DNA of 64,000 nucleotides, taken from contig NZ_CP030055.1 in the NCBI RefSeq assembly GCF_015291645.1, forward strand, positions 2,046,001 through 2,110,000, read 5' to 3'. Made by a program: the position numbers and the translations under genes. Shown here one piece after another: positions 63,760 through 64,000 of this stretch (position 1 is its first letter; the number at the start of each line of letters is the position of its first letter). The notes under the pieces were generated by a model. The model saw only the letters and a list, made by a program, of their open reading frames with translations, was not told the DNA's origin and did not search any database. The stretch comes from Bradyrhizobium sp. CCBAU 53340 (lineage in GTDB: Bacteria > Pseudomonadota > Alphaproteobacteria > Rhizobiales > Xanthobacteraceae).

Positions 63760-64000
63760 ATGACACCAACAAGCCTACACGGGCCTCGGCTCGGGCAACT
63801 GCTTCAGGTGAGGAATGCGCCCGCGTTGATTACGCGTTCGCTCCGCAGCGCTGAACTGGCGGTCACTGAAACACGGCAGGACAGTCCCGAGCGGACGCTT
63901 TCGGGTTCGTTTCCCTCTGATGACGCCTATTTCGTCAGCCTCAAGCTTCGCGATTACCCCGAGTGCGAATGCTGGGAACGCAGCCGGTGCGTGATCAAGG
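63760..64000 (+). CDS. AraC-type regulator N-terminus, truncated by the window edge
   Basis: Eighty codons are visible from the ATG at 63760, with an in-frame ATG five codons earlier as alternative. The sequence LGQLLQVRNAPALITRSLRS, followed by AELAVTETR and DDAYFVSLKLRDYPECECWE, is the sensor-domain opening common to a rhizobial AraC subfamily. The DNA-binding half lies beyond the window, so the assignment depends on the N-terminus alone. It is divergent from the tandem AraC pair. Confidence 0.65.
   Translation, partial: MTPTSLHGPRLGQLLQVRNAPALITRSLRSAELAVTETRQDSPERTLSGSFPSDDAYFVSLKLRDYPECECWERSRCVIK

Overview
The window reads as a chromosomal accessory region of a GC-rich soil or plant-associated alphaproteobacterium, most likely Bradyrhizobium or a close relative. 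This is inferred from gene families and coding style (DUF3300/DUF2950 pair, many MFS, ABC and IclR catabolic cassettes, frc-type fructose import, Tat-exported binding proteins, frequent GTG and TTG starts); no marker gene is present to prove it.

Layout. 1-4332: the end of a sensor kinase whose start lies outside the window, then a tight three-gene set of exported proteins (DUF3300, DUF2950, unknown). 4333-4843: a decayed junction where a phage-type primase fragment runs in frame into a fragment of the 5' end of dusA (scar A). 4844-29495: a long block of nitrogen-compound catabolism. It holds a hydantoinase/oxoprolinase operon with transporter and IclR regulator, an oligopeptide-type ABC operon, an Lrp regulator with candidate operators, a class III aminotransferase, three DadA-like oxidases, a HAD dehalogenase, succinate-semialdehyde dehydrogenase, tartrate-type and 2-hydroxyacid dehydrogenases, and two related acetyltransferases. 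29661-31710: a second dusA-like scar (B) split by a complete group II intron. 31967-40838: fructose import (frcBCA), ROK regulator, sugar kinase, zwf and edd, which together feed the Entner-Doudoroff route. 40993-42340: a third dusA-like scar (C) beside a broken tyrosine integrase. 42521-52674: two copies of a tRNA-Lys(CTT) 3' end enclose a 10-kb module made of a branched-chain-type ABC transporter with a LivM-LivG-LivF triple fusion, an IclR regulator, a ThDP enzyme, an SDR lacking its catalytic residues and a cupin. 53167-60849: a seven-gene run for ketone-body metabolism (acetoacetate decarboxylase, 3-hydroxybutyrate dehydrogenase, patatin) mixed with an EmrAB-like efflux pair and an NDH-2-like enzyme, followed by tandem AraC regulators. 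A further AraC-like gene begins at 63760 and runs off the end.

The main message is modularity. Four catabolic blocks, each with its own regulator and importer or pump, are separated by attachment-site scars: three dusA type and two tRNA-Lys type, each type in direct orientation. The simplest reading is serial integration of genomic islands whose mobility genes have largely decayed, leaving one frameshifted integrase, a primase fragment and an apparently intact group II intron.
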